Assembly (NCBI GenBank): GCA_932521025.1
Contig: OW051472.1
Coordinates: 6,944,001 to 7,008,000 of the forward strand
Direction: 5' to 3'
DNA from: Oscheius onirici
Lineage: Eukaryota; Nematoda; Chromadorea; Rhabditida; Rhabditidae
Length of the DNA stretch: 64,000 nucleotides
The position numbers were made by a program, and so were the translations under genes. Under the pieces are notes generated by a model that saw only the letters and a list, made by a program, of their open reading frames with translations, did no database searches and was not told the origin of the DNA. Position 1 is the first letter of the stretch; the number at the start of each line of letters is the position of its first letter. Below are positions 11,601 through 23,113 of this stretch, in pieces.

Positions 11601-12532
11601 ATGTCGTTCGCAGTCGGTGCTACCAGCGCCGCAGCCCTCGTAGCAGTTCTGGCTTCGCTCTGCACCGTTGCAATCATCGTCAATGATATCAACGGACTCC
11701 GCAGTGACATCACCAACGGCATGGATTCTTTCAAAATCATCTCTGACGAGACCTGGCTCCAAATCCTGGAAGTTCACAAAAATCCTCTTGGAAACAAGAA
11801 GACTCCCGTTAGCTTCTCTACTCTGATCGGCAGAAAGAAGAGATCCAACGATCAATGCAACTGCGGTCCTCGTTCTGAGGGTTGCCCTGCTGGTCCTCCC
11901 GGTCCCCAAGGAGAAATCGGTCTACCAGGTCTCGCTGGAGCTGACGGAAAAGACGGGGAAAATGGCAAGGACGGTCTGGAAGTCCTGGCTGAAAAGCTGG
12001 TTCCTGAAGGCTGCATCAAGTGCCCAGCAGGACCTGCCGGTTAGTCGAGCAGTCAATCTTCTCAGAATAGAATTCGTGTAGGGCCTCGCGGACCTGCGGG
12101 ACCCCCAGGGCCTGATGGAGAACCTGGTCATCCTGGGCGTCGTGGGCCTCAAGGAAACCCAGGAATTCGTGGAGAAGCCGGTCCCCATGGAGACAACGGA
12201 GAACAGGGACCGGCAGGTCGCGAAGGACCCAAAGGACAGGCTGGAGAGCCCGGAACCCAGTACAGCCAAGGACCAGTTGGTCATCCCGGAGCTCCTGGAG
12301 AACGTAAACACATTGTCTAGCTTATATTAAGGGTTAAATTTCAGGTGGATCAACCGGAGAACCTGGCCACAATGGAGAAGATGGAAAGGAGGGAGAGGCT
12401 GGCCGCCCAGGATACCCTGGAGCTCCTGGAAAACCAGGAACCCGAGGACAAGACGGACATCCTGGAGCCCCTGGAAACGACGGAGGCAATGGAGACGATG
12501 CTGGATACTGTCCTTGTCCTCCCAGAGCTTAG
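11601..12532 (+). CDS. col: Cuticle collagen
   Basis: Three exons (11601-12039, 12082-12303, 12345-12532) give a 282-residue nematode cuticle collagen. ATG follows TTTTCCAG directly, which looks like a trans-splice acceptor. Layout: a Col_cuticle_N hydrophobic anchor (AVGATSAAALVAVLASLCTV, about residues 4-28); a conserved stretch with DSFKIISDETWLQI; a furin-type site RKKR after LIG; a CNCG cysteine cluster; a first Gly-X-Y block; an interruption with CIKC; a long Gly-X-Y domain across exons 2-3; and the typical C-terminus GYCPCPPRA. The protein is secreted by hypodermis, trimerises through the triple helix and is cross-linked through its cysteines into the cuticle. This gene alone places the window in Nematoda. 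The gene is complete, with no frameshift. Confidence 0.97.
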
Positions 12533-12627
12533 GTCGAGCAATAAAGCCTTTCTGCAGCTTATTCTTTTGAGTTTTATAATACAGTTAAGTAGAAAAAAGT
12601 TCATTAGATAAAAATTATGAGATCGCG

Positions 12628-13304
12628 CTAATCTACCAGGTTGATATTTTGTATTCCGTCAAGAGTATCTTCGCCTTGTTGGTATTCAGCTATTATGCCC
12701 ATCTTTAGCTTTAGGTTTTCTTCTTCCAACTCTCTCAATCTCGACGAACCGGATGGAACATTCTCGTTGGTTACAAATGTCGTTTCAGCTAGAATCTGTG
12801 GCCCTGGGTTCTTTTTTGGAAAAACATGAAGCAAAGTATACCTCGTGCCTGGAATGATCGGTTTCCGTTCAAATTTATATGGTAAGATCATTACAATATG
12901 CTTGTTCAATTCTACACAGGCTCTTCTCAAGTCTTCGGGCTTCTCGAACGCTACGAACATTCTGATGAACCTGCAAACGATAAGATTCTTATCCGACTGA
13001 ATAAATTGTGCCCTTATTCATATCTTCTCCCGACTTACTTCTTGTAAACTTCAACAGAGTCAAATACAAGTTTTCTCGAGGTCTTGTATTTTGGAGCAGT
13101 GAACGGTTTGATCAGACTACATGGAATAATCTGAACAAGGCATATTAAGACGACAAAAATGCTAACCTCTTTAAGTTCCCCGCTCTCAATCTCAATATCG
13201 TGAAAGCACATGCTTCCAGTTCGGACAGAAAGAAGATATTTTCGGGAGGGTAATAGGTACTCACGAGTTTCAAAAGCCACATTGCACGGAATTTTGGCGG
13301 CCAT
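12628..13304 (-). CDS. Uncharacterised 190-residue protein (possible PH-fold, Rec114-like)
   Basis: Three exons (13304-13167, 13130-13039, 12970-12628) join in frame from MAAKIPCNVAFETREYLL to the stop at 12628. Alternating beta-like stretches (KYLLSVRTGSMCFHDIEI, SRKLVFDSVEVYKKFIRMFV) are followed by a helix-like FEKPEDLRRACVELNKHIVM, then a Pro/Ser-rich linker and a short acidic coiled coil (SRLRELEEENLKLKMG). Beta strands, then MFVAFEKP, then a helix containing a conserved-looking Cys, loosely recall the PH-like domain of the meiotic DSB factor Rec114. That is a weak, fold-level resemblance and could be chance. The gene is divergent from the SKP1-like gene, with 229 bp between start codons. 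Confidence 0.6.
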
Positions 13305-13343
13305 CTGAAGAGATAGATTAGAAATGAACTGTAAGGATTGAAT

Positions 13344-13396
13344 GAGAAAAGGGGGTTTTCAAACCATGTTTTTGAGAAAAGGGGGTTTTCAAACCA
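13344..13396 (+). repeat. Tandem duplication of a 23-bp unit
   Basis: GAGAAAAGGGGGTTTTCAAACC-type units lie at 13344-13366 and 13374-13396, separated by 7 bp. They sit in the short divergent region between the genes starting at 13304 (minus) and 13533 (plus), so they may be part of the shared promoter. Confidence 0.75.
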
Positions 13397-13532
13397 ACTA
13401 GATTTTACGTACTGGGAAACGCGCAATCACGTACGCGTCGTTTTTGATTTCGAAAGCGCCTTCTCTGCTTTTTATCTTTTTCCGAATCGATTTTATTACC
13501 TAAGTTCCCGTTATCAAAGCCTCCTTTGCAGA

Positions 13533-14079
13533 ATGTCCGCTCCGAAGAAGATGATGACCTTCATTCTGGAGTCAAATGAAAAAGACCTGATCAAGATCGA
13601 AGAAGACGCTGCCTTCCAGTCGCTTCTGCTCAAAAATATGGTCTATGATTTGGGAATAACGGATGCGGAAAGTCCTTTGCTCAACGACCCTCTTCCTATC
13701 CACACTCTGGACACCTGGACTCTTCAAAAGATTGTCGACTTCTGTGTGGCTCATCGTGCAGACAAGTGGAGACCGCTGGAAGATCACGAAGATCCCCGTC
13801 TAGTTCTGAGCCAGGCTGACATTGACTATCTGGAAGTGAGCAGCAAGCAACTCATTGACCTGCTCCTGGTTAGTCTCTCCCAATAATAATAATGAGCTCG
13901 TTCAGGGAGCAAACTACCTGGACATCCCCGGTCTTCACGACATCGTCACCCAGAAAATCGCAAACATGGCCGATGGAAAGACCCTCGAAGAAATGCGCCA
14001 GCTCTACGGCATCGTCAACGATTTCACTCCAGAAGAGGAGGAAGAAATCCGCAAGCGCTTCGAATGGGTCGAGGCCTAA
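13533..14079 (+). CDS. skr: SKP1-related SCF adaptor (SKR-like)
   Basis: Two exons (13533-13868, 13906-14079) encode 169 residues. The N-terminal BTB/POZ-like fold includes FILESNEKDLIKIEEDAAFQ and the helix QKIVDFCVAHRADKW. The C-terminal Skp1 dimerisation/F-box-binding region reads LLLGANYLDIPGLHDIVTQK, then TLEEMRQLYGIVNDFTPEEE and EEIRKRFEWVEA, ending where Skp1 proteins usually end. SKP1 bridges cullin-1 to F-box substrate receptors in SCF ubiquitin ligases. The middle is more divergent than canonical SKP1 (DLGITDAESPLLNDPLPIHT), which suggests a member of the expanded nematode SKR paralogue set rather than the housekeeping copy. Confidence 0.92.
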
Positions 14080-14652
14080 TTTATCACCGTTTTGTTACAT
14101 GTCTCCGGTTCGAATAAGTAAACATTTTCACTTTACCACTCTTTTCAAAATATGCGAATGTCTGGATAAGTTGCCAGCAGACCATTCAGCACTCTGTTCT
14201 TTGCCTCTCTATCCAATCGAACCCAAATACATCGGCACAGTCTTCATTTGAAACATCACGAAAAACAGATGGACAAACAAAGATTACCCGTTGACTTATG
14301 GAGCTAGGAGGGTTGCTTATACGGTTGAAAACTACGCTCAGCCAACAAAATTCTCTTGTAAAACAGGTTACTCGTAGTTAGACCAAGCCACAGAGGAAGG
14401 ATATAAAGAGCTGAATGAAGAAGAAAAGTTGTGGGGTACACGAGGTCAGATGAGGTTCAGTGAAAGGTTCTTTTGAAATATAGAAAAGCCCTTAAGTAGG
14501 AGGAATAAATACATAAAACAAACGGTGGATAGAACCCTATTTGACACGCAACAAGACAACAACGCGAGTCCAGAAGAACCGGGATCGGGACTGATATGTA
14601 GGCGAAGAATGAGGAGGTTTTTTGTTGAGAGAACGCGAGAATAAGACGAGGG
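14080..14652. other. Convergent 3' flanks of the SKP1-like and TBL1 genes
   Basis: No gene is seen. The stretch holds the 3' ends of two convergent genes, with an AATAAA-like word near 14504 (GGAATAAATAC). No inverted repeat or RNA gene is recognised. Confidence 0.5.
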
Positions 14653-17623
14653 TTAAAAGAGCTTGTTCTTCAAGTGCCGGACATCCATCAGAATCACCTG
14701 AAAATTAGGGGATTAGTTTAAATACTATGTTATTTTCGGTTTAAAACCGTTTAAAAACTTACAGTTCCATCGCTGGCCGATGCTGCCACCTTGTCACCAC
14801 GACAGTTCCAGCTGACCTCAAAGATTCCACCGTCGTTTTTGTCGCCAATGTAGCTTTGAACCACTTTTCCACTCTAAAATAATCTTTCTATAAACAATTC
14901 CTCCAGAAAGACTTACGTGAATGTCCCAGATAAAGACGGAGCGATCGAAACAGCCACTAGCTAAAAGACGACCGTCCGGGGAGAAGGAGACGGAATAGAC
15001 GGGATCGGTGTGTCTGGCGAGGGAGCTCATGAGAACTCCTGCTCCGACATCCCAAAGACGGACGGTGTGGTCGAAGGAGGCACTGGCGAGGACGTTTCCT
15101 TGCGGACTCCATCGGATTGTGTAAATTTCCTTCTGATGGGCTCGCCAGAGATGCACGGGCTCGTTCTGGTTCAGGGACCATATCTGGAAATGGACTTTTG
15201 TGCTATGGTATCGAGATCTTTTTTCTTTTCCTTGTTATGCCAACCGAGGCTAAAGTATCACAAAAACCTTGCAATGGTAAGAACCGCGAGTTTGTAAATG
15301 GTTATCCGGAGGCTTTGGTCTTGTTGTTTTTTTACAGCAGATCAGAAGAGTGAGAGCATAAAATGTAAGGACTGAACGTACCCTGAGCGTCATGTCGTCA
15401 CTACAGGAGGCCAGTCTCTGCGAATGAGAGTCGTACTTGACAGCATTGACTTCGTTCTCGTGACCGACGTACGTCCTGATTGGCATCTCCTTCTGATCCA
15501 ACTTGCACACTTGAATAGTCTTGTCCGTCGAACAGCTAGCAAACATCTCGTCCGAGATCCAGTCGACATCCAGAGCCGAGGCTGAATGGAAGAAGAACTG
15601 CTCCTTGGGAACGCCCTTGTAGGCATCCCAAACGATCGTCGTCTTGTCCACACCTGCCGAGAGGATGTAGTCACCGCGGCTGTTCCACTTCAGCGCAAAA
15701 ATTGGACCTTTGTGCAATCCGAGACATTGCTTTTGGACGCCTGAAAGAGAATCGTAAGAGGCTAAAAAGTGTTAACACATACCATCCTTTGACCAAACTC
15801 TAGCAAAGCCATCGTAGCAGCCGGTCGCCAACATGTCTCCACTGTGATTCCAGTCGAGAGATGTCACATCTTGGTTTTTGTTGTTGGCATCCTTTTTGGC
15901 CGCGTCGCCATTGCATGTCGAGTCACCGTGTTTGAGAACTCGCGTCGTCTTCTCAAACTTTTCGTCCGTATTCAGTATGTTCTCGGAGCCAGACATGTCC
16001 CAGATTCTGGTGGTAGAGTCGCCAGAGCTAAATATTTTTGTTTACAACTTTCACATTACCAGAAAAATAAGAAAATGGTAACTCACCCAGAAGCCATGAG
16101 ATCGGAATGTGGATTCCAGGCACAAATGAAGACCTCGCTCGCATGACACTTTAGAAATCGAATTTTGTCTTGGGGAAAGGTCAGATCGTAGATGTCTTCT
16201 TTCCCCGTGGCATCGAAGCCACCATTACTCCTGAACGAGCCTTAATCATCTCTAGAGCCCCCACGACAAAACCTACAAGGAAGCTTGTTGCGCTGCCTGT
16301 TGTTTCTTCGTATGCAGTCCAATGATGCCATTGTTTCGCGGAGAGATCTGTCTATTTTGGCCCGGAGGAGCGTTCCTCGCCGCCGTACCGTTATGGTTCT
16401 GTCGTGCCTCCCTGTCCCGCTGCTCCTGTAGTCGTTGTAACTGCTGTTGCTGCTGTGTGCCGGGAGAAGACATATCGTTGGCCAGATTAGCACTGGAGGA
16501 GCCGGGCTGCTGTTGACGTAACGTAGGCTGCACTTTGTTGAGTGGCGGCTTCTCGTTCACTAGAAGATTTGGGTTAGGTTTTGGTTTTAGAATGTCAAAT
16601 TTTTCATTCAAGGTATTAGTACCAATAAATATATTCTAGCCAAGCTCAAAAACAGGTCCAAAAGAGCAACTTTTTTAGGGCTTTTTTGGTCGGAAAATGC
16701 TCAGTTCTTCCAAATTCAAAAAGGACACCCCGTGCCCGATGTTTCCACATGAGTCAAGGCCACAAAGCAACAAAAAGGACCGAGTCATTTCACGGCGCGG
16801 CTGTCCTTTCTGCAAAGGGAACACAAAGAGTCGTCATACCTGCTTCGATGAGACTTAGACCGTCTAACAGGACGCCGTTGCCGTCGCCTGTCGAACTACA
16901 GAGTTCCGCTTCACAGTAGTAGAGTCCTTTTTGGACGATTGTCGTCAGGGCACCGACCGCCACTCCAGAACTGTCGATTTCAGCCTCGCTTAGATTGCAC
17001 TCTTGACGGAAGAGAAATGCCGTGTGGGAGAGTCCTGAAATGAGGAAATTAGGAGGAGATATCAAGTCGATGATCGGCGTAAATACAGGGATTTTGGATT
17101 AAGATGTTTTTTAAATGACATCGGGAATAACTCTGGTATCTCAGGAGTAACACGCTAGAATTATGTTCTTAAGTGCAGGTGTTTCAGGAAACTGTCATTC
17201 GAGACAACAAATTAGGACAGTTTCTAGGGATTCATGGCGGCGCCATAACTGATTCGATCTCAGAGTACTGAAATTCAAAAGAGCTTCTGAATTCACCTCT
17301 TATTCAAAGGTTTATCCCAAAGAATAATAGATCTTCGAACTCTAGCTTAAAGAATCTTGCTTCCATAACTCTCGATCGAGTATTCAGAAAGTTTTATCAA
17401 CCCTATGCCCTCTCCCTCGCTGACCGATAATCGATTCCCGCTTACACTATCCGAAGAGGGGCGGGGAACACACTGCTGGCAGCGAGCCAGCCCTTTTTGT
17501 TTACGTTGGGTGGGAAGGAGGCCCCGATAAGAAAAGACAAACGTCCTTAAAAGTAGACTCACCAGATTCGACCAAATATTTCCAAATCACATAGTTGAGC
17601 TCATTACTGGAGAAGCTTGTCAT
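14653..17623 (-). CDS. tbl-1: Transducin beta-like 1 (TBL1/TBL1XR1), NCoR-SMRT corepressor WD40 subunit
   Basis: Nine exons join in frame for 569 residues: 17623-17563, 17034-16840, 16559-16277, 16230-16087, 16027-15783, 15740-15382, 15183-14917, 14873-14763, 14697-14653. Exons 1-2 carry the LisH and F-box-like region ([20 protein letters not shown] split by a 528-bp intron, then [20 protein letters not shown]). Exon 3 is a Gln/Ser/Pro-rich linker with poly-Q. Exons 4-9 form eight WD40 blades, e.g. [40 protein letters not shown] and [23 protein letters not shown]1 binds NCoR/SMRT-HDAC3 and histone tails and acts as a corepressor-coactivator exchange factor. The gene ends [14 protein letters not shown]. 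Its first intron is far longer than the rest, and a 5-kb desert lies upstream, so regulation may be extensive. Confidence 0.95.
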
Positions 17624-19999
17624 GCTCAGCAGGTCCTACGCATTTGTAGATTGTCTTGGGAGAGGGAATGGTCGACAGTTTGCTCGTCCAGAGGTCTGAA
17701 AAGGTTTTTTAAACTAGTAAGGTTTATAGAGGTGTGCGAAGTAAGATATGCCTTGCGGAGTAAAACAAAAGACAAGGAAGCGAATCTTCTCAGAGTTGTA
17801 AAAGCGAAACAATGCTCATTGTTGCAACGAGTTTTGGAAAGAAAAATCAATATTCGGGAAACTTTTTGTAGAGCATGGAATGGATTACACGAAGAGAAGT
17901 AGAAGAAAAAACCAGAGAGCATCTATTTTAGTTTCTCTCCAAAAAGGTGGGTGAATCGTCAGATGGTCTTGGAAGAACAGGGAGCAACGAGTCAAGACTT
18001 CTTAACTGTCATGTGACTCACGTAGTACGAGCGATACGTCAGAGAGACAGTAATCCTGATATTTGGGATCAACAGACGGAAATGTTAAGCCAGAATCAGG
18101 GATGTTTTCAATGTTTTGGGAGGAACAGTCTGTAGAGTTGGATTGATAAGAAATGGGAACCTGAGACTGATCTCTTTCGATGAGTATTTGTCCTGGTGGT
18201 CTAGAAAAATAAACCTATAGTTCCGGTGATTAAGACAATCCAAGCTAATTGTTTTTCACCTTATTGGAAGGAGAGTTGTTTACATAGAAAGTCGAAAACG
18301 AATTTCATGGCGTGACCAAAATGGAGGTGCTTTGATCCGAAAACAGCGCTCTCTCGAAAATTGACCTAATCTCCAGTCACATTATGTTGTATTAGTGAGA
18401 GAGAATATCTGGATTTTATGAATTTGAGATTTAGACCAATCTTTAGGCTTCCTTCCAGTTCATTCTTGGCGCGATTTCTCTCTAATTGACCGGTTGTCGA
18501 CCCCCGATTTCAAATTCACTAGGGGCTGGCGGGGAACTGCGAAATGAGCTCTAGCGAAGCGGCGAGAGGCCAGACAGTGGACGGAACGAGAGAGTACATT
18601 CACGTGAGTATGCAGTAGAGAGGAAGCGCTGCCGCCAAAAGGTCAGAGACGCAGATTCCGAGGGACCGAACAACGGAAATCAACGCGATCCACACTGTAA
18701 GGGAGAGTGAGAGACACAGGGTCGAGGATGAGAATAGAGGAAAGACTGAAAAGTGCAAATGAGCGGACGAAAGAAGAAGGTTGCTAGGGGAGATTGAGAG
18801 AGACTGTGATCATAGGGATGACGAAAGAACTGGGAATCACGAGTTATTGAAAGAACAGGGAGTAGAGGCTGACCAAAATAGGTAGTTGTACAAAATTTTC
18901 AAAGCAGTTTTTTTGCGTTATGTGATCTAGTTCTAAAGATCCATTGAAAGGGATCCTCGTAAATGCAAGGACTTCAAATCTCTCGACTTTCTCTGTGAAT
19001 CAAAGTGCTGCAATTTGGTCCTCCACAATCAACAAAAAGCTCAAGGATTTTAGACAAAAACTGTCTGGGACCGCCTTTCAGATCCTACTACTTATAATTC
19101 AAATTCGCTGTTTACTTCTGGAACTTTGAGCTGGAGGGAGAAAATCAAAGATTTCTAGGTCTTCCTCCTCGCCAAGTTTCATAATCCTGGTCAGGATTAG
19201 CTGCAGCTTTACTGGGAAAGAGTGTGTTCCAAAGTGCACTCGCCGTTTCGAAACCAGATAGAAAACTCCTTGTTTTTCGCTGTTTTCTCGTTCGCTCCCC
19301 TGGCCGACCGCCTTCTCTGCTGCCGGGGCCGAGTGCGAGAGAGATGTGCCACGTCAGCACTGGGGGCTCTCTCTCTCCGGTGAGCCCTAATGAGGGTGTT
19401 CTCGGGACGCAGCAGCCAATATATACTAATTAGCGGCTTTGGTTAAAGAGAAAGGTACTTTTAGGAGGTCTGGAGGTGATAAGCGTTAGCGGAGGACAGG
19501 TGCCAGAGAAAGGGGGACGGAAAAACTGGAATCCTCAAAGAGATGGCAGTACGGAATTTTGCTCCATTTCAAATCAGTGGATTATTGCAAACTTTTAACC
19601 AAAAACCCTCGATAATGTCTAGTTCCCTATACGAACCGCTTACCACGAAACTATATGTCTCCATGCCCTATACCTCTAATCCGTAGTTTAATCTCTAAAT
19701 CAGGATATCTGATACATATAAACACAGCCTGAGATTGGTAGATTTTTCGAGAATCTTTGCAAAAACTTGGATGTTATTGATTGGTGGGCCACGACAGCAC
19801 ATGATAAACAGCGACGTGTTTCCATGGTTGACAGGAAGTCCTACGATGTTGGAGGGGTTTGAGGAATTTTATGGAATTCTAGAATCGTTCGAAATATACT
19901 TACAAATGACAATATTTGTGTGAAGAATAAAGAAACTGAACCAGGAACCGTTTCAACAATATATTGATGGAGAATCTGTCACAGAAGTAAATTTTGTAA

Positions 20000-20519
20000 C
20001 AGAAAAAGTAGTTGGTCCCTCGATGAGTTGATTTCACTTTCTCTCCCTCTTTCACTATGAAGCCTAGCGTGAAAACAATAAGAGTCATGCCTTTCGAATA
20101 ACAATTACAAGCTTATTCAACAATTTCTCGGAACTTTCAGTTAGTCACTCCGATTCATCAAATTCAACTGGTTTAGTTCTTGAACCTTGAAGTGTACTGA
20201 TAGGGAAGAGGCCTTGAATGATGGATCGGGCCGTCCATCGCTCAATCTGGACCATTTCGAAACAAATTATATTTTCTCTCAAAAAGGTTGAACGGATAGA
20301 GTATGAAAAAGGTCGGAAATGTCATAAGAGTATAGAATGGGGAGAAAAACGTAACCGATTCTCACAATCAGAGAAAGCGCCGCAGTTCTAACGAGAAACT
20401 AGGTCAGACTATCGATTGTGCTCGATGGGACAAAAGCGGGAAAAGGCACATTCAAATTGAGGCATTTTGTGAGAATAGAATTGAACAGAAAAAAGTAGTT
20501 GGTCCCTCGATGTGTTGAT
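20000..20519 (-). repeat. Pair of 33-34 bp direct repeats containing GGGACCAACTAC
   Basis: On the minus strand both copies read ATCAACWCATCGAGGGACC followed by AACTACTTTTTCTG (plus-strand positions 20000-20032 and 20486-20519), differing by one base and one A-tract indel. A very GC-rich stretch abuts one copy. They do not flank an open reading frame and are not inverted. They may be two copies of a short dispersed element or of a regulatory or RNA sequence. Confidence 0.6.
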
Positions 20520-22033
20520 GCAGAGCGCGGGGCGCCCGGCGCCCCCCGCCACACCCCCCTAGTGTCCCAACAGCGCGCGACCACGCGAGGAAAAGGGAGA
20601 GAGATAGCTTATGGGGGTCGGCAGAAAGACTCGAAATCAGAAAATCTCTGATTTTGACCTAATACTTACGGGAATGGTCTACATAGACGAGACAGTGATT
20701 TGGGAAAGTATGGGACACTTTCAACAGTAACCTGAACAGGAATGGGCTGGACTTCTATCAAAATACCTTGAAAGTGACCCAGAAATGGGCTATTATTGAA
20801 CTGAATTGCTTCCTTTTGGCCGCTAACGCACGGAAATACAAAAAGTTCCATTTATTTTCGTCACAAAACTCTCTCCTCCGATAAGGATGTTTGAACTATG
20901 GTTTCTTTGAGGAAAATGGTTGTAAAATGATGATCAGATATCCGTCCATACTATTTTGTAATCATATTACACAACGAATTTGTGAGGAGAGCACAAAACA
21001 TGTGGATTTAGTTGTTTTTGTCACAAAACTTTGCTTTGAAATTGAGCTACAGAAGCGGCTCTTTTTCCTAACATGCCCTGACAGTTTGGAAGAAGAAAGA
21101 ACTCATTTTTATAACGGATAAACACGAAAAACAATAAGAAAAACGATTTTTTGGAGAGAGTAGGAAGAGAGAGCAACTGGAAAGAGACCGCGGACGAAGC
21201 AGAGCAGGGGAGAGAGAGTCGGCGGCCTCGCGGAGACGCAGACAGAGAACGTCATGCTCCCACGCTGCCAGACCCGCCAATCTGAATCGATTGGCCGGCT
21301 ATTGGAGAGAGAGACAGCAGAAAGAGATGGGGGACCGAAATGGGGTGCAAGAGCACGCGGAATTGGAGAATTAAACTCGGATTCTTCCTACATCAAATTA
21401 CTTTTAGCTGCTCAAAAACACGAGTTAAGAATCTTTGCAGAGGAGTTAATACGAAATTTCGAATTAGATAGGGATTTAGAGACTAGAATGTCAGCCCTTC
21501 CTATAATAGTAAACCGAATTGTCACTGAGAACATAGAGCTTTGGTATGACCAGAATCCTGTATTAAAACAGTCCAGAGGTTCGTATCATTCCTTTCAAGA
21601 GGATCCCCCTTTCTCCTTTTCTTTTATTATAACTTACGCGTTAGTTTATGCAGGACTATCGTTTTTGACGATTCAGACCTTGATACTGGTTTTCCAGGGT
21701 TTTCTCCCGATCATCTGGTTAGTTTCTGAAAGATTTCCTTCTCCCAGAACTGGCTGCACTCTCCAAATTTCTCTTTAAATCAATTCTTCCTCTATTTCCT
21801 CTCTCCCTGACCAAAGAACACTCATTCGGCGGACAGAGAGGCCGCTTCGATTGCTTTGCAGTCTCTCCCGCCGCCCGCGTCCCGTTTCCCCCTTTCGTAA
21901 TAATTTCCGCCACGTTCTCTCTCTGCATATTTTCCAGCAAACTCCTTGGGAACCATTTTAAGCATATTTATACCCACATATACGACAACTGAAAAACAAA
22001 AGTTGTTGATCTTTCTACAGCCAAAGATCGGTC

Positions 22034-22058
22034 TATATATATATATATATATATATAT
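22034..22058. repeat. (TA)n microsatellite
   Basis: Twelve or so uninterrupted TA dinucleotides between GTC and TTACTTTTTC. Confidence 0.9.
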
Positions 22059-22642
22059 TACTTTTTCATTTAAAAGCAAATGCGACAACTTTTCTGGGCT
22101 CCAATTAAAGGACTAATAGGAGTGAACAAAAGCACTTTCTTTGTGCCGAGACGACACACAAATAGGTCGTCTTCACGTGGCCGCGATGGCAATAATCCGC
22201 CTTCTCCCGCCCAGTCCGTCGGGGAGACATACTTGATTTGGGGGACCAGAACAAGAGAGAGAGAGAGAGGGGTCGACGAGATTGCATCTTGTGGTCAAGC
22301 GGGTGAGGGCAATTTTGGGGAGACAGTGAGACTCTTACAAGGACTTAGTTTTGAGAGACTGGGAAGGAAGGGTCACAAAAGAACTTACACACATACCAGT
22401 AGTTACTTGATCTGATCATGATCAGTGTCTCTTCTCAGAAACTTCGTCAGAGAGGCTGTAGTCGAACAGAATGTTACGTGGTTTATAATCAGTAGGGCCA
22501 GAAACATAGTGTCCTGAAAGCAGACCGGGAAATGATATTAATTTTCTATAGCTAGCAGGAATTGTGTTCTGTCAGGCCGTGAAATGCTACAAAATGAGCA
22601 CGATACACCGATGGTCTACATCAGAACAACTTCATTCATTCT

Positions 22643-23113
22643 TTAACCCTTTCGTCTCAGCCGATTCCAAAAGCCTGTCGACTTCGTCGAAGCGCCGTCA
22701 TCGTTGAGAGTCTCTACCGACTTTGCCACTAAGGGCTGTTTCTCTGAAACTGATTTTTCTTCTTCCCTGCTCTTCTCACCCTGCAACTCTACCAAATATC
22801 GTAATGTGTTCAGAAGAAGACGAAACTGATCTGGATCCCTGTCCAAAAAGTACTGAAAACGTAGTTTTTACAGTTGAGTAAGAACCCTACAGCTCCATCC
22901 AGATCTCTCGGAGGCAGTCGGCAGCCTTCCTTCTCAAGAAACCCGGCAAAAATTGGGAAAAGATCGCAGTGTCTGTCAGCCAGAAGAGTTCGAAGCGTCG
23001 TGTCGAATCTGAATCTGTGTTTCTAGCTTTCTTTCCAAAAAAAAATACCTCTGCCCACCAACGTTGAGTCGAATGACGCTGTGGAGATGAAAGGACGTCT
23101 GTTTGGTCGACAT
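22643..23113 (-). CDS. BTB/T1-domain (KCTD-like) protein, 132 residues
   Basis: Three exons (23113-23049, 23014-22891, 22852-22643) give a compact T1-type BTB domain: SVIRLNVGGQRFRFDTTLRT, LLADRHCDLFPIFAGFLEKE, GAYFLDRDPDQFRLLLNTLR. The ATG follows GAGACAG, a likely trans-splice acceptor. After the BTB fold there is only a charged Ser/Lys-rich tail ending NRLRRKG, so this is a minimal KCTD protein without the C-terminal domains of larger members. KCTD proteins usually form pentamers and serve as cullin-3 adaptors or ion-channel/GPCR modulators; which applies here cannot be told. It lies 218 bp downstream of the receptor-like gene on the same strand, an operon-like spacing. Confidence 0.88.

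Larger units (their letters stand above)
17624..22642. other. Gene desert upstream of TBL1, purine-rich on the plus strand
   Basis: About 5 kb with no supportable gene. The plus strand is rich in GAGAGA and GGAA tracts, so the TBL1 sense strand is CT-rich. Local items are a TA microsatellite (22034-22058), a GA run near 22254-22270, a GC-rich patch (20525-20580) and a pair of 33-bp direct repeats (20000-20032, 20486-20519). The longest open frame (21254-21778, plus) has no recognisable domain and is probably chance. Confidence 0.6.

Noticed and set aside
16438-16460. CAG/CTG-type run in TBL1 as a disease-like expansion
   Set aside because: A short, interrupted poly-Q stretch in a normal Gln-rich linker.
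21254-21778. 174-codon plus-strand open frame in the TBL1 desert with a hydrophobic stretch
   Set aside because: No domain, no convincing splice context or trans-splice acceptor, and the composition follows the surrounding GA/CT-rich DNA.
22034-22058. TA repeat as an origin or promoter
   Set aside because: An uninterrupted TA microsatellite with no supporting signals.
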